Assembly (NCBI GenBank): GCA_964353405.1
Contig: CAYGWJ010000477.1
Location: 1-12,867 of the forward strand
Direction of reading: 5' to 3'
Length of the DNA stretch: 12,867 nt
From: JBGLNJ01 sp964353405
Lineage (GTDB): Bacteria > Chloroflexota > Anaerolineae > Fen-1058
Positions 12,737-12,867 of the stretch are shown piece after piece. The translations under genes were made by a program, and so were the position numbers. Below the pieces are notes generated by a model. It had not been told where the DNA came from. It made no database searches and saw nothing but the letters and a program-made list of their open reading frames with translations. The number at the start of each line of letters is the position of its first letter. Position 1 is the first letter of the stretch.

Positions 12737-12787
12737 GTAGCATAGGGCCTTGTGCCCGCCCAACACGCCGACAAGCGGCTATGCTAC
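12737..12787 (+). other. long hairpin in the rpsP leader
   Basis: GTAGCATAG (12737-12745) pairs with CTATGCTAC (12779-12787), and CTTGT (12749-12753) with ACAAG (12771-12775), separated by a three-base mismatch: a stem of about 17 bp with a loop of about 17. Only four Ts follow on the + strand. It lies 54 bases before the S16 start. It may be a leader attenuator or a terminator remnant. The stretch 12649-12736 shows no gene, and I could not identify the rpsP promoter with confidence. Confidence 0.5.
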
Positions 12788-12840
12788 GGCCTTTTGCACC
12801 AGAAACCAGACTAGTTCAAAACCTTAAGGAGTAACACACA

Positions 12841-12867
12841 GTGGTACGTATCAGACTTCGCCGGATC
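12841..12867 (+). CDS. rpsP: 30S ribosomal protein S16, first nine codons (partial)
   Basis: GTG at 12841 opens a frame reading MVRIRLRRI to the window end, which is the hallmark N-terminus of S16, a small-subunit assembly protein. AAGGAG at 12826-12831 lies 9 bases upstream, which fixes the start. Only nine residues are visible, so the call rests on the match of this short but very conserved beginning. Confidence 0.85.

Overview
The window looks like a chromosomal segment of an anaerobic or facultative bacterium, most plausibly a Chloroflexota (Anaerolineae-type) genome from an environmental assembly. This is an inference. It rests on the high GC of most genes, a tungsten-type aldehyde:ferredoxin oxidoreductase (AOR) with its maturase, a LysM/YkuD protein with a Thr/Pro-rich linker, and several short palindromic or tandem intergenic repeats. 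No rRNA, tRNA, CRISPR array or transposase was seen.

Region 1 (1-4711) is a tungstoenzyme locus. After the tail of an unidentified protein, a MoaD-like sulfur carrier lies on the + strand. Facing it is a minus-strand operon: AOR (4319-2556), an internal hairpin, a SPASM radical-SAM maturase with an AbrB-like N-terminus (2495-1308), and two more MoaD/ThiS-like proteins (1300-1049 and 1047-676). The second of these has lost the C-terminal Gly-Gly. The likely logic is that sulfur carriers feed pterin cofactor synthesis, the radical-SAM protein helps mature the enzyme, and AOR oxidises aldehydes with ferredoxin. Upstream of AOR is a consensus promoter (TTGACA-17-TATAAT) and a leader of about 320 nt. 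The leader has nested stems, an intrinsic terminator and a complementary segment that could act as antiterminator. This is the best candidate in the window for an undescribed regulatory RNA.

Region 2 (4738-8042) holds a GNAT acetyltransferase with its own promoter and terminator, divergent from obg, a HAD phosphatase and nadD. The last three genes overlap by 1-4 nt and form one operon. The divergent intergenic region contains a 21-bp tandem repeat.

Region 3 (8061-10140) is visibly more AT-rich and looks like a type II restriction-modification island. It contains a D12-class adenine methyltransferase (minus), a divergent XRE-type regulator resembling a controller protein, and a putative endonuclease whose start overlaps the regulator's stop. 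A 15-bp palindrome covers the predicted methylase transcription start, next to a consensus promoter.

Region 4 (10147-12867) carries a secreted LysM-LysM-YkuD protein overlapping a YbaK-type aminoacyl-tRNA deacylase, then a nested palindromic repeat. A minus-strand pair of paralogous small zinc-ribbon proteins follows, one with a histone-H1-like Lys/Ala/Pro tail. The window ends at the first nine codons of rpsP (ribosomal protein S16), preceded by a hairpin-bearing leader.
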